Below are positions 33,579 through 40,866 of a DNA stretch of 64,000 bases, piece after piece. The DNA is from Janthinobacterium sp. SUN073 (GTDB lineage: Bacteria; Pseudomonadota; Gammaproteobacteria; Burkholderiales; Burkholderiaceae_D): NCBI RefSeq assembly GCF_030397665.1, contig NZ_JAPUBT010000003.1, forward strand, positions 426,037 to 490,036, in the 5' to 3' direction. The first letter of the stretch is position 1, and every line of letters starts with the position of its first letter. The position numbers and the translations under genes are program-made. The notes beneath the pieces were generated by a model that saw only the letters and a program-made list of their open reading frames with translations, was not told the origin of the DNA and ran no database searches.

Positions 33579-33652
33579 TGGAGCGGGCGGCGGGAATCGA
33601 ACCCGCGTGGAAAGCTTGGAAGGCTTCTGCTCTACCATTGAGCTACGCCCGC
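33579..33652 (-). tRNA. tRNA-Gly (anticodon TCC), CCA encoded
   Basis: A full cloverleaf can be drawn by hand on the minus strand. The acceptor is GCGGGCG/CGCCCGC and the D stem GCTC/GAGC. The anticodon stem GAAGC/GCTTT (one G-T pair) carries loop CTTCCAA. A 4-base variable loop follows, then T stem GCGGG/CCCGC with loop TTCGATT, discriminator T and CCA. Length is 74. It reads GGA/GGG-type glycine codons, which are scarcer in GC-rich hosts. Because it is in the middle of the prophage, far from the integrase, it is more likely a phage-carried tRNA than an attachment site. Confidence 0.93.
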
Positions 33653-33931
33653 GAAATCTGGTTGCCGGTTACAGCGTCCGGCGCCGAATAGCCGCAGTTA
33701 GAGGGCGCGTCGGCTGGGTGCTGCTTATCCTGCTCGTGGTTGTAGGCTAATTGATGCGCTAAGGCCTCGCCAGTACCAAACTACCCGCTGCGCCGATGGC
33801 TAAATGCGCGGTAAGTCGCCTTCACATTTGCGCCGTGCGGCGCTGGGACTGGATTCTTCGCTACTTCACGGTGCACCTCCTTTTCAGGCCTGCGGCGGCA
33901 TGCTCGCGCCCGCATCCGGCCAATCAAAAAC
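33653..33931. other. Intergenic stretch with orphan ribosome site
   Basis: No gene of good quality. On the minus strand a perfect Shine-Dalgarno AAAAGGAGGTG (about 33873-33884) is followed by GTG AAG TAG, a two-codon frame. It may be the relic of a lost gene or a ribosome-binding leader. Upstream of the tRNA no clear promoter is seen. Confidence 0.35.
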
Positions 33932-33983
33932 ATAAACAATTTTGCTGATATTCCTTGCAAAAATAAGCAATTTTGCTTATACT
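33932..33983 (+). promoter_or_regulatory. hicA promoter with double palindromic operator
   Basis: TTGCAA (33955-33960), a 17-base spacer and TATACT (33978-33983) form a near-consensus promoter. The palindrome ataagcaattttgcttat (33963-33980) fills the spacer and -10. A weaker copy, ataaacaattttgctgat, starts at 33932, 31 bases or three helical turns upstream. This fits autorepression by the HicAB complex. Confidence 0.7.
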
Positions 33984-34011
33984 AATTCCATCGAAACAAC
34001 AAAGGGGTGCA

Positions 34012-34188
34012 GTGAAACAGAGTGAGTTTGTACGGTGGCTCAAGCAGAACGGAGCGACTTTCAAGGATGGCACGAATCACTTGAAGGTCTATCTAAACGG
34101 CAAACAGACCATCCTCCCGAGGCACCCAAGCAAGGAACTGAAAACAGGCCTTGTTGAAGGAGTCAAGAAGCAACTAAATCTGAAATGA
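34012..34188 (+). CDS. hicA: HicA toxin (mRNA interferase)
   Basis: A 58-residue toxin starting with GTG at 34012, after an AAAGGGG ribosome site; the longer in-frame ATG is upstream of the promoter -10 and is rejected. The dsRBD-like HicA fold is visible: SEFVRWLKQNGATFKDG, then GTNHLKVYLNGKQT with the catalytic His, and LPRHPSKELKTGLVEGVKKQL. HicA cuts mRNA or tmRNA when not bound by HicB. In a prophage it can stabilise the element or stop growth during competing infections. It pairs with hicB 70 bases downstream. Confidence 0.92.
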   Translation: MKQSEFVRWLKQNGATFKDGTNHLKVYLNGKQTILPRHPSKELKTGLVEGVKKQLNLK

Positions 34189-34258
34189 GGCAAGCCCCGA
34201 AAGGGGTTTGCAGCATGATTCGCAGCACTGCAGTATCAGCATTCACCTGAGGACGACC

Positions 34259-34675
34259 ATGAAATATCCAGCAACCTTTACATCAGATCCGGATGGCGGC
34301 TATGTCGTCACATTCCGCGATATCCCCGAAGCTATCGCCCAGGGTGACGACGAAGCCGAAGCGTTGGCCGAAGCCCGCTCTGCCCTTGCCAGCGCTATGG
34401 ATTTTTACTTTGAGGACCGCCGCGCCGCGCCTGCGCCATCAGCAGCGCTGCCAGGCGAGCGCCTTATCAGCCTACCGGCAAGCGTCAGCGCCAAGGTGCT
34501 GCTGCTGAATGAAATGGCCGCGCAGGATGTCCGACCGGCCGAGCTTGCCCGGCGCTTGGGAGTGAAGCCCCAAGAAGTAACGCGACTGCTCGACCTGGCG
34601 CATACAACCAAGATCGACGCAATCGAAGACGCGATGCATGCGCTGGGTCGAGAACTTGAGATTGTTGCGGTATAA
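34259..34675 (+). CDS. hicB: HicB antitoxin with C-terminal DNA-binding domain
   Basis: A 138-residue antitoxin. The N-terminal RNase H-like fold starts MKYPATFTSDPDGGYVVTFRD-type strands and continues IPEAIAQGDDEAEALAEA, the HicB signature. A linker leads to a C-terminal helix-turn-helix (about 92-125, DVRPAELARRLGVKPQEVTRLLDL) that would bind the palindromes upstream of hicA. ATG 34259 follows a GAGGACG ribosome site. It neutralises HicA and represses the operon. A strong terminator follows at 34771. Confidence 0.92.
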   Translation: MKYPATFTSDPDGGYVVTFRDIPEAIAQGDDEAEALAEARSALASAMDFYFEDRRAAPAPSAALPGERLISLPASVSAKVLLLNEMAAQDVRPAELARRLGVKPQEVTRLLDLAHTTKIDAIEDAMHALGRELEIVAV

Positions 34676-34770
34676 CAGTGCCACGGCGCAGGCGGCAGGC
34701 GTCGCGCAGCGGAATCCGGCGACCAGAGGGTGACCTCTGCCGCAGGCTGCTCACCTGCTGAAATAGAAAA

Positions 34771-34796
34771 GCCACCTCAAGGGTGGCTTCGTTTTT
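34771..34796 (+). terminator. Terminator after hicAB
   Basis: Stem GCCACC/GGGTGGC with a TCAA loop followed by TTCGTTTTT, 95 bases after the hicB stop. Confidence 0.8.
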
Positions 34797-35079
34797 GCTC
34801 CCATAACAATCTGCATGGTGAGCTACACAATTTTACGGCGAGCGAACCCATCGAATGGTGGGCGCTATTCGGTTCAACCTATCGGTGCCGCCTAAACGAT
34901 CATTACGAGTGGTTGAAGTGTGTGAGACTCATTATACACGGCCTAAAACAGGAAAACAACGCGAAGAATTATGCTGTCTCATTTATACCAGTAGTTAAAA
35001 ATAAATTGCAATTATTTTATTACTATTTTAATATCAGCTCACCGCGCTAGACGGATTCTAGTAATTCATTGAGGTCGCA
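34797..35079. other. AT-rich intergenic stretch
   Basis: About 280 bases, AT-rich toward the right end. An open frame runs through part of it but has no ribosome site and an odd composition, so I do not call it. It should hold the promoter of the exported-protein gene at 35080. Nothing else recognised. Confidence 0.4.
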
Positions 35080-35835
35080 ATGAAAAATTTACTGAGCCAT
35101 ATAAAATTTGCATTAGCATTCACCTTACTTAACTTAACAACTTGCACTGTCGCCTACTCTGCAGATTTCCCCACAAGTAACGGTAGCCAGATCGGCGATC
35201 ACTTGACCCTGACTACCGACGTACATGGGTTTACACCAGTTTCCACAAACCCTGGCGTTGCTGCGGGCGAACGATGCGCAGGAAAATACTCGAAATATTC
35301 GGTTGTAGATACCAGCGCTACTGAAACAATTGTGAAGTTTTATGACATCGTAGAGCCAAAAAGCGTGGATACATGCCCATTGCCGGATCGAAAAATGGTA
35401 GCAGAGGGATCGCTCTATAAAATACCAAATACGCTGTACAAAAACATACAATCCAAAACCACAGGCCTATCGTACGGCGCACTAGTAGTTCCGTTTAAAT
35501 TTCGATTAGGAAGCGACAAGAAGTTAATCAGTTCAGCTACGGTAGCGCCTTACATCGGCTTTCGCTTAAATCATTTTCAAGGATGGGGATTTGAGCTTAT
35601 GCCTGTCGTGGCCGCAGGACTTGGGCTGGTTCCGGTTGTGTCCGATGACGGGAAAAGCACCTCTACAAAATCGGCATTCTCCACCGCAGTTGGACTTACT
35701 TTAACCAGCGCCAAGGACTCCAAATTTAGCGCCGGGGTACTTTTCGGTAAGGACTTTATTAGTAAATCTGATAGGTTGAATGATCCCGCCGTTGTTAAGC
35801 CGTGGCTTTCATTATGGCTCGGAGTTGCACTCTGA
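35080..35835 (+). CDS. Exported protein of unknown function
   Basis: A 251-residue protein with a clear Sec signal peptide: basic MKNLLSHIKFA, a hydrophobic core ALAFTLLNLTT, and predicted cleavage after AYSA (about residue 28). Mature part has two Cys (in GERCAGK and DTCPLP) able to pair. The C-terminal half alternates Gly/aromatic strands (APYIGFRLNHF, GFELMPVVAAGLGLVP, SAGVLFGKDF, PWLSLWLGVAL), like an outer-membrane beta-barrel. AT-rich and placed in the accessory island, it may be a lysogenic conversion gene altering the cell surface. I recognise no family. Confidence 0.7.
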   Translation: MKNLLSHIKFALAFTLLNLTTCTVAYSADFPTSNGSQIGDHLTLTTDVHGFTPVSTNPGVAAGERCAGKYSKYSVVDTSATETIVKFYDIVEPKSVDTCPLPDRKMVAEGSLYKIPNTLYKNIQSKTTGLSYGALVVPFKFRLGSDKKLISSATVAPYIGFRLNHFQGWGFELMPVVAAGLGLVPVVSDDGKSTSTKSAFSTAVGLTLTSAKDSKFSAGVLFGKDFISKSDRLNDPAVVKPWLSLWLGVAL

Positions 35836-35836
35836 T

Positions 35837-36391
35837 CTAACCGACAGACTTGGTCGAGACTAGTTTAGCTGCGGCACGTGCATTGTGAGAACAAACAAGT
35901 GCCTCCAGCTCGCTTACCATGTCCTCAATGCGCTCGCGCTCAAAACCGCCGGCGCATTGCACCTCCCCCTTACCACCTCCTTTGCACGGCACACAAAACT
36001 GCCGATTGCTCGTTATACCCGTTCCATGGCAAGCAACGCATTTCCCATCGAGCCAATGCGCAAGCGACGCGTGCGCGACGCGGCGATACAGGGCCTGGGC
36101 GGCTTGCTGGTCCCATGCCGTGTTCGCCTTCACCCAGCCACGCGAGCGACCTTTCTCTACTACAGCCGCAGTCCAGATGCGCAGCAGCTGAGCCAAATTC
36201 GCCGAACCGCTTTCGAACAACTGGCGCGCCGCCCCATCCGCGTACTTCACACGCGACAGCAAAGCGCCCAGGCCAGCGCCAGACCGATCAGCCAGTGCCG
36301 CAGCTGCAAGCGCCTCCGTGAGGTGATGCCGCTCATCGTCTTTCAGGTTGGATGAGTTGATCGATGCGATATACTTTTCTGCGAAGCCCAT
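35837..36391 (-). CDS. Zinc-finger protein, candidate late antiterminator (Q-like)
   Basis: A 184-residue protein. The N-terminal two thirds are helical. A zinc-finger CVACHGTG...CVPCKGGG (about 118-143) of the DnaJ-like CxxCxGxG type follows, and a helical C-terminus. Several lambdoid Q antiterminators have just such a finger and this size. Its place as the last gene of the replication block, before the late genes on the same strand, is the Q position. If so it would act near a promoter upstream of 33044. The plus-strand island (33.3-35.8 kb) separates them. The role is inferred, not proven. Confidence 0.55.
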   Translation of the reverse strand: MGFAEKYIASINSSNLKDDERHHLTEALAAAALADRSGAGLGALLSRVKYADGAARQLFESGSANLAQLLRIWTAAVVEKGRSRGWVKANTAWDQQAAQALYRRVAHASLAHWLDGKCVACHGTGITSNRQFCVPCKGGGKGEVQCAGGFERERIEDMVSELEALVCSHNARAAAKLVSTKSVG

Positions 36392-36468
36392 GAATTCCCT
36401 TTCGTTCCGTACGTCAACGTTAACACCCTTTTTTGTCCTGTGCCAGCCCTACCACTCGTCAAGGCCAC

Positions 36469-36894
36469 TCATACGCGCAACACGCCGGTGCGGTTGAATT
36501 CGCGCACGGCGGCCAGGCCGGCACGTGCAATCTCGACATTCGTGGCGCCGCGCAGGAAGACCATCGTCTTTCCAATGCCCTCGCGCAGCACGCGCATTTC
36601 GTCGCCGTTGACGCCGAAAGTGCCCGTGCGCTGGGCGCGCGCCTGGATCTCGGCAATCGCCTCAACCATCGCTTGGGCCACCGGCAGGATGGCATGGCCA
36701 GCTGGCGCAATGCGGCGCGCCATGTCGGCGTTGCTCAGCAGGTCGTAGACATGCTGCTCCTGGAAGTGGCCCTTGCCCATGGCCTCGCTGGCCTGGAAGC
36801 CTGGCATTTCGAAGGAAAGGTCTGCGCGCAGGCCCGCAGGCAGCACGGCCGGCTTCGGAATGTACCGCTTGCGCGGCTTCTTGTTCGCGCCCAT
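36469..36894 (-). CDS. Phage protein of unknown function
   Basis: A 141-residue protein with a basic start (MGANKKPRKRYIPKPAV) and a long helical body (about 60-140) with ERRIAPAGHAILP-like Pro breaks. ATG 36894 shares a base with the upstream stop (TGATG). Genes of this kind, basic then helical, are common just after the DUF1064 gene in proteobacterial prophages. No catalytic motif is seen. It may bind nucleic acid through the basic end. Confidence 0.6.
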   Translation of the reverse strand: MGANKKPRKRYIPKPAVLPAGLRADLSFEMPGFQASEAMGKGHFQEQHVYDLLSNADMARRIAPAGHAILPVAQAMVEAIAEIQARAQRTGTFGVNGDEMRVLREGIGKTMVFLRGATNVEIARAGLAAVREFNRTGVLRV

Positions 36895-37241
36895 CAAAAT
36901 TCCTCAACTTTCCATCCGCCGCCCGCCTTCTTCGGCAGCGCCTGGACTGCGACGAAACGCAGCGGGTACATATCGGCCGCGATCTTGATCTTCGCGCGCG
37001 CATCCTCTTGCCAGTGCCCTTTCACTTCGTGCGCCTCCAGCGCTCCGTCGGCCAGCTGCACGGCGAAATCCGGCGTGTAGAACGTGTTGTCGGCCAGGCG
37101 GAATTTCAGACCTTCGAACTTGTACCAGGCCACCTCGCCGGCGGCCTTGCGCAGCTCCAACGTCCTGGCGTACGCCGCTTCGGTCTGGTTCATGGCGCCG
37201 GCCTTGAGACGGCCCAGCGCTTGCAAGCCACGGGCCATCAT
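36894..37241 (-). CDS. DUF1064 nuclease-like protein
   Basis: A 115-residue protein of the DUF1064 family. A helix with NQTEAAYARTLELRKAAGEV leads to WYKFEGLKFRLADNTFYTPDF and then LEAHEVKGHWQEDARAKIK. The order E, then P-D-F, then E-V-K is the PD-(D/E)XK nuclease signature seen in this family, thought to act as Holliday-junction or repair nucleases. All three key positions are present. It overlaps genes on both sides in the replication operon, where RusA-like resolvases are usually found. Confidence 0.8.
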   Translation of the reverse strand: MMARGLQALGRLKAGAMNQTEAAYARTLELRKAAGEVAWYKFEGLKFRLADNTFYTPDFAVQLADGALEAHEVKGHWQEDARAKIKIAADMYPLRFVAVQALPKKAGGGWKVEEF

Positions 37242-37573
37242 TGCGCACGCTCCAGGCGAAGCATCGCCGCCTTGACGATGGCAAACCGTACGGCCGCGTC
37301 ACGGTCGCCGCCATGGACCGAATAAAGCTCGACGGTGCCGCCTGCGCCGACATAGGTCGACATGAACATCGGGCAAATTTCGAACCGCGCGAGCAACGGC
37401 CCGGCCGCCGCCCAGTCGCCCAGCCAGTCCGGCACCAGCGCCTGGCCGCGACTTGCGGCGGCGCCGGCCGGCGGCGAGCCGACCAGAGCGCCGCCCACCT
37501 CGACAATGTTGGACCAGCCCAGCAGCTCGGCCAAGCGTTTATTTGCTGCGATTTTGTTTTCTAGATTTTTCAT
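37238..37573 (-). CDS. Phage ABA-sandwich (DUF2591-like) protein
   Basis: A 111-residue protein with an N-terminal helix (NKRLAELLGWSNI). The phrase PDWLGDWAAAGPLLARF is characteristic of the phage ABA-sandwich/DUF2591 group, and the final helix DRDAAVRFAIVKAAMLRLE also matches it. These small proteins are widespread in lambdoid early regions, function unknown. It ends in an overlap with the DUF1064 gene. Confidence 0.65.
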   Translation of the reverse strand: MKNLENKIAANKRLAELLGWSNIVEVGGALVGSPPAGAAASRGQALVPDWLGDWAAAGPLLARFEICPMFMSTYVGAGGTVELYSVHGGDRDAAVRFAIVKAAMLRLERAQ

Positions 37574-37609
37574 TTAAAGCCTTTTAAGCCGTTTTTTCTG
37601 ATGGGTACG

Positions 37610-38425
37610 TCACTTCGTAGCGGCCATGCCCCTTGCGCAGTGCGGCGGTGCTTCTGGCAAATCCTGAGCGGCATTCGCGCTTGCCGGGCCAGCTGCATTT
37701 CTGCCGCCGGCCAGGTAAAGGTGGACACGCTCGGCAGTCGACCGCTTGAATTCTTCGTCCGCCAGGCGTTGCCGCTCGACATGCTCCAAGCGCGCCGCCT
37801 CCTTCGCAGCAGCACCGTCAGCAATCATTTTTTTGATCGCGGCAAGTTGCGCGCGCGCGGCATCGTCCGGTGTCTGGTCCTGCTTGCCCTGCAGCAGGCC
37901 CGCCACGGCTGGCGCCGGCAGCAGCCCAGCCCTCACCGCATTGCCCAGCACCTCGACGTGGCGCGCCTTGTCCCAGCCCACGGACGCCACCCACTCGGCC
38001 GGGTGCCGCGCAGCGCGCGCCGCGGCAACGATGCGCTCGTAGGCCTCCAGGAACGGCTTGCGCGCGCTGATGGCGCCACTGGAGTCGAGCACTGGCCGGC
38101 AGATGCGGAAGGCCTCAGCAATCTCGGTCGTCCAGACGACGCTGGCCATTTCGTCCTGGCTGGTCAGCGCGATAGCCCATGCCTCCTCCGCGCCCGGGCG
38201 GCCGTCCATGAGCTTGCAGCGCTTGGCGATGCCGGCCGGTACCGGCGCAAATTCGCCGTTCTCGTCGCGGTAGGCCTGCATTGCCGCTTCCACCGTGCGC
38301 AACGGGTAAGGTTCCAGGTTCGCCAACCAGGCGCGCGCCATTGCGGCCTCGGGCAGTGGCTTGCCGTACGCGGCCAGCGTCTCGGCCAGCAGCTGCATGA
38401 ATCGTGGCGTATCGGCGGTGTTCAT
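37610..38425 (-). CDS. Helicase loader-like replication protein (lambda P position)
   Basis: A 271-residue protein whose N-terminal 75 residues have the G39P/DnaI-like loader form: FMQLLAETLAAYGK, a helix pair, then YRDENGEFAPVPAGIAKRC. The middle has W-rich helices (WAIALTSQDEMASVVWTTEIAEAF) and the C-terminal 90 residues are a charged coiled coil followed by a Pro/Ala-rich tail. It follows the O-like gene with an ATGA overlap, so it holds the lambda P position. It probably brings the host DnaB helicase to the phage origin. No AAA+ ATPase motif is present. Confidence 0.65.
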   Translation of the reverse strand: MNTADTPRFMQLLAETLAAYGKPLPEAAMARAWLANLEPYPLRTVEAAMQAYRDENGEFAPVPAGIAKRCKLMDGRPGAEEAWAIALTSQDEMASVVWTTEIAEAFRICRPVLDSSGAISARKPFLEAYERIVAAARAARHPAEWVASVGWDKARHVEVLGNAVRAGLLPAPAVAGLLQGKQDQTPDDAARAQLAAIKKMIADGAAAKEAARLEHVERQRLADEEFKRSTAERVHLYLAGGRNAAGPASANAAQDLPEAPPHCARGMAATK

Positions 38426-39294
38426 GCGGGCACCATGTCGATGATGTCGCCGGCCGGCGCTGCTGTGCCCATCAGCTCACGCATCACTCGGGCATTTGTC
38501 TGCTCGATCGACTCGCTACCGGCGCTGGCGCGGGCCTGGCCAGCGTCATTGCGGATGAAGCGGTCGATGTGGTCAGCATCCCGCAGGATCAGGCCCAGGC
38601 CGTTGTACTTCGTTTTGCTGTCGTTCTGGCCCATGTTGTGCGGCGTCTTCGAGCAACCACGGATGGCCTTGCAGATGTCGGCCGGTGAGTAGCCCTTGAG
38701 CGCCTTGACGATCAGGCGCTTGCGTTTTTCGTCCAGAACCGACTTGGGCGAGTCCATGACTTTTTGCCAGAACCCGAAGATCGTCGTCACGGGGTCGAGC
38801 TGGGTTTGCTCGACAAGAGTCTCCTTCCCTTCCTGTTCCCCTTCCCTTCCTTTCCCTTCCTTTCCCTTCCCTTCCACTTGAGCATGCTTAAGGGGCGTGG
38901 CTGTCGCGTCATCCACGCGTGCCGCACGCGTCGAAGTCGTTGATATATATAGAGATTCATCCGGTGCTGGCAATTCTGAGTCAGATTCGCGGTTATTTAT
39001 GACTTGGTGCTTGGAAAATGTCGGAATGAAGCCGAAAAACTCGCCTTCGACCTCATATTTCACTACAAATCCACGCGTCATCAACGCGTCAAGCACGCGT
39101 GAAAAATCGAGCTCGTCGTATGGCAGAATGTCGAGCTTGAGCGCGCGCGGGCGCCATTTGAACCGACCTTCCTTATCGCAGCAGGTGAACAGCCCCATAA
39201 AGGCCGTGCGGACAGGCAGGCCAGTTTCCTTTTCCAGGTCGAACAGATCCTCGTGCTTAAACAGCTCCGGTTTTACAGTACGAATGCGGCCCAT
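38422..39294 (-). CDS. Replication initiator (O-like)
   Basis: A 290-residue protein starting MGRIRTVKPELFKHEDLFDLE, a signature of phage replication initiators. A winged-helix DNA-binding region follows (to about 105, with LDFSRVLDALMTRGFVVKYE and FGFIPTFSKHQVINNRE). A low-complexity Gly/Lys/Glu linker (about 138-160) is encoded by the purine-rich repeats at 38822-38877. The C-terminal domain (about 165-290) has FWQKVMDSPKSVLDEKRKRLIVKAL, a DnaT/DnaD-like helical region. As in lambda O, the origin may lie inside the gene at the repeat array. Confidence 0.78.
   Translation of the reverse strand: MGRIRTVKPELFKHEDLFDLEKETGLPVRTAFMGLFTCCDKEGRFKWRPRALKLDILPYDELDFSRVLDALMTRGFVVKYEVEGEFFGFIPTFSKHQVINNRESDSELPAPDESLYISTTSTRAARVDDATATPLKHAQVEGKGKEGKGREGEQEGKETLVEQTQLDPVTTIFGFWQKVMDSPKSVLDEKRKRLIVKALKGYSPADICKAIRGCSKTPHNMGQNDSKTKYNGLGLILRDADHIDRFIRNDAGQARASAGSESIEQTNARVMRELMGTAAPAGDIIDMVPA
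38822..38877 (-). repeat. Purine-rich direct repeats inside O-like gene, possible origin
   Basis: On the minus strand units of GGGAA/GGAAAGG repeat for about 55 bases. They encode the Gly/Lys/Glu linker of the initiator. Two exact GGGAAGGG octamers lie at 38839-38846 and 38864-38871. Lambda-type origins lie inside the O gene as iterons, so this is the natural origin candidate. The stretch could also form triplex or G-quadruplex structure. Confidence 0.55.
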
Positions 39295-39698
39295 CAGCGA
39301 GCCTCCTGTGCGCGCGCCGCGCCGAACAGCGCAGCCACCAGCGGATCGCCCACAGCGCCCGCCTTGCGGATCCAGTACTTGCTGCGCCAGCGCGCCTTCA
39401 TTGAGTCATAGCGGCCATCCTTCTTGGCCTTGGCCTCGAAGCGCAGGCGAATCTGGCGTTTGGTCAGGCGCGGTAAAGTGCACGGCGCATCTGGCAGGTT
39501 GCCGACGGCATACACGGCCATGGCGGCGCCGGCGCGCGGGTGCGGCTTCCAGCTGGCAATGTAAATCTTGCGATCAGCGTGCAGAAAACGAATCCAGCGC
39601 AGCACTGCCGCCTGGCTGACGCCTGACTTGATGACGATATCGGCTTTGGTGCCGGGCATGGCGCCCAGCACGAATTCACGGAAGTTAATGCGCGTCAT
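39294..39698 (-). CDS. Small helix-turn-helix phage protein
   Basis: A 134-residue basic protein. The first 55 residues form a winged-helix-like unit (FREFVLGAMPGTKADIVIKSGVSQAAVLRWIRFLHADRK). The rest is basic with YDSMKARWRSKYWIRKAG. It overlaps both neighbours (TAATG-type joints) and may bind DNA near the origin or control this operon. I recognise the general form from other prophages but not a named family. Confidence 0.6.
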   Translation of the reverse strand: MTRINFREFVLGAMPGTKADIVIKSGVSQAAVLRWIRFLHADRKIYIASWKPHPRAGAAMAVYAVGNLPDAPCTLPRLTKRQIRLRFEAKAKKDGRYDSMKARWRSKYWIRKAGAVGDPLVAALFGAARAQEAR

Positions 39699-40183
39699 GT
39701 GTGTTCCATATTTTGTTTTTGGTCGTTGGGGATTGCAGCGAGCAGGCCCATCGACCGTAAAATTTCGTGTGTAGTGCCGACGGCCGCGCGAAAGGCTGCC
39801 TCCAGTTCGGCCAGCGACAGATCAGCCGGGCGCGGGCGCCGGCCGTCGAGAACGTCGTGGCAGGCGCTGCAGCCGAACGCGGCAGCTGTGTCTGGCGCCT
39901 TCATACCCATGCCCTTCCCGTCCGCCAGGAAATTGCTGTGGCAGAGCACGGTGGTGTCAGGGTCGAAATTGCAGACGGCCAGGCGCAGCGTGCAGTCCTG
40001 GCCGCGCGCCGCGCGCCGGATTGGCGTCGAGCGTGGTCCTTTGGTCTTCAAGCCAGCTTTGCGCTTCGGCGCCGTGCGCTGGTGCGACTGCACAGAGAGC
40101 ATGCCGGTGCTCGGCATGGGCGAGGTGCGCTTGAATGGCGTACGCGCCAGCGGCTTACCCGGCTTCATCGGTGAGCGCTTCAT
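39695..40183 (-). CDS. DUF1364 protein (nuclease-like)
   Basis: A 162-residue protein. A basic, Pro-rich leader (KRSPMKPGKPLARTPFKR) is followed by RGQDCTLRLAVCNFDPDTTVLCHSNF and then KAPDTAAAFGCSACHDVLDGR. The Cys pairs and His are spaced as in DUF1364 proteins, which have an HNH-like zinc fold and lie in lambdoid replication regions. It probably acts on DNA during recombination or replication. The start is ATG 40183. The plus-strand gene at 40240 lies just upstream in opposite direction. Confidence 0.8.
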   Translation of the reverse strand: MKRSPMKPGKPLARTPFKRTSPMPSTGMLSVQSHQRTAPKRKAGLKTKGPRSTPIRRAARGQDCTLRLAVCNFDPDTTVLCHSNFLADGKGMGMKAPDTAAAFGCSACHDVLDGRRPRPADLSLAELEAAFRAAVGTTHEILRSMGLLAAIPNDQKQNMEHT

Positions 40184-40239
40184 TTCCCACCGCCAATTCT
40201 CGGCGTGTTACGATTCCGCCAACTTAAATTGGAGGCGGA

Positions 40240-40866
40240 ATGGCTTGGTACGATAAGTGGGCGATCATGGTCATCGCTGCCGCGATAGGTGTTGGTGGTT
40301 GCAACGGTATTCCGTGGTGCAAAATGGGCGTGGCGGAATGGGCGTATTGGGTGGCGGCTATTGGTACTGTTGGAACACTGATCGGAACTATCTGGATCGC
40401 CACTTCTGGTAGTCGCCAAACGCGTAAGGCCGACTTGACCAGGGCAAGGCTGGCTGCGTCCAAATTGGTTTACCAACAAGTTCACAATACTAAGAATACA
40501 CGGCTTGCTGCTGCGGACATTGTCAGCGCACTTTGCTCCTATTCGTTTGAGCTTGGTGACATTAACGCAATGCTGCAACGCACATCGCCAACCATTCTGC
40601 TTTTGAACAAGGTCATCCCGCCGGACGCGACTGAACTCGTAGCGCTCACCCCCATTAAGGATGATTGTGCCGCTAGAATTGCCATCGGCATCGGCATGGT
40701 CACGTCGAGCGCAACGCTGCTCCAAGGTTTGCATCAACATATGGCCGCTGGATTTATTAAGCAGCAACTGCAAAACTGCGAGCAAATGCTTATTGATGCT
40801 ATGCAACATTTCAACGTCGCGGAAGCCGCTCTCATCGAAACGGTCAATGCTCCTATCTTGAATTAA
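40240..40866 (+). CDS. Membrane accessory protein, inserted in replication block
   Basis: A 208-residue protein with a strong GGAGG ribosome site before ATG 40240. Two N-terminal membrane segments (about 7-22 and 33-52, AYWVAAIGTVGTLIGTIWIA) are followed by a cytoplasmic helical domain of about 150 residues. The AGTVGTLIGTIW-type second segment is common in small phage or defence-linked membrane proteins. It points against all neighbours and cuts into a minus-strand gene start at 40956, so it looks like an inserted cargo gene. Possible roles include superinfection exclusion; no family is recognised. Confidence 0.7.
   Translation: MAWYDKWAIMVIAAAIGVGGCNGIPWCKMGVAEWAYWVAAIGTVGTLIGTIWIATSGSRQTRKADLTRARLAASKLVYQQVHNTKNTRLAAADIVSALCSYSFELGDINAMLQRTSPTILLLNKVIPPDATELVALTPIKDDCAARIAIGIGMVTSSATLLQGLHQHMAAGFIKQQLQNCEQMLIDAMQHFNVAEAALIETVNAPILN

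Noticed and set aside
33579..33652. tRNA-Gly as the phage attachment site
   Set aside because: The integrase lies 30 kb away at the right edge and structural and replication genes flank the tRNA on both sides, so it is inside the phage.
34730..35050. 106-codon plus-strand frame after hicB
   Set aside because: It starts inside the hicB 3' region, crosses a strong terminator hairpin and has no ribosome site.
38822..38877. Purine-rich repeats as a CRISPR array
   Set aside because: Units are 5-8 bases without spacers and lie inside a coding frame. No CRISPR array or cas gene is seen in the window.
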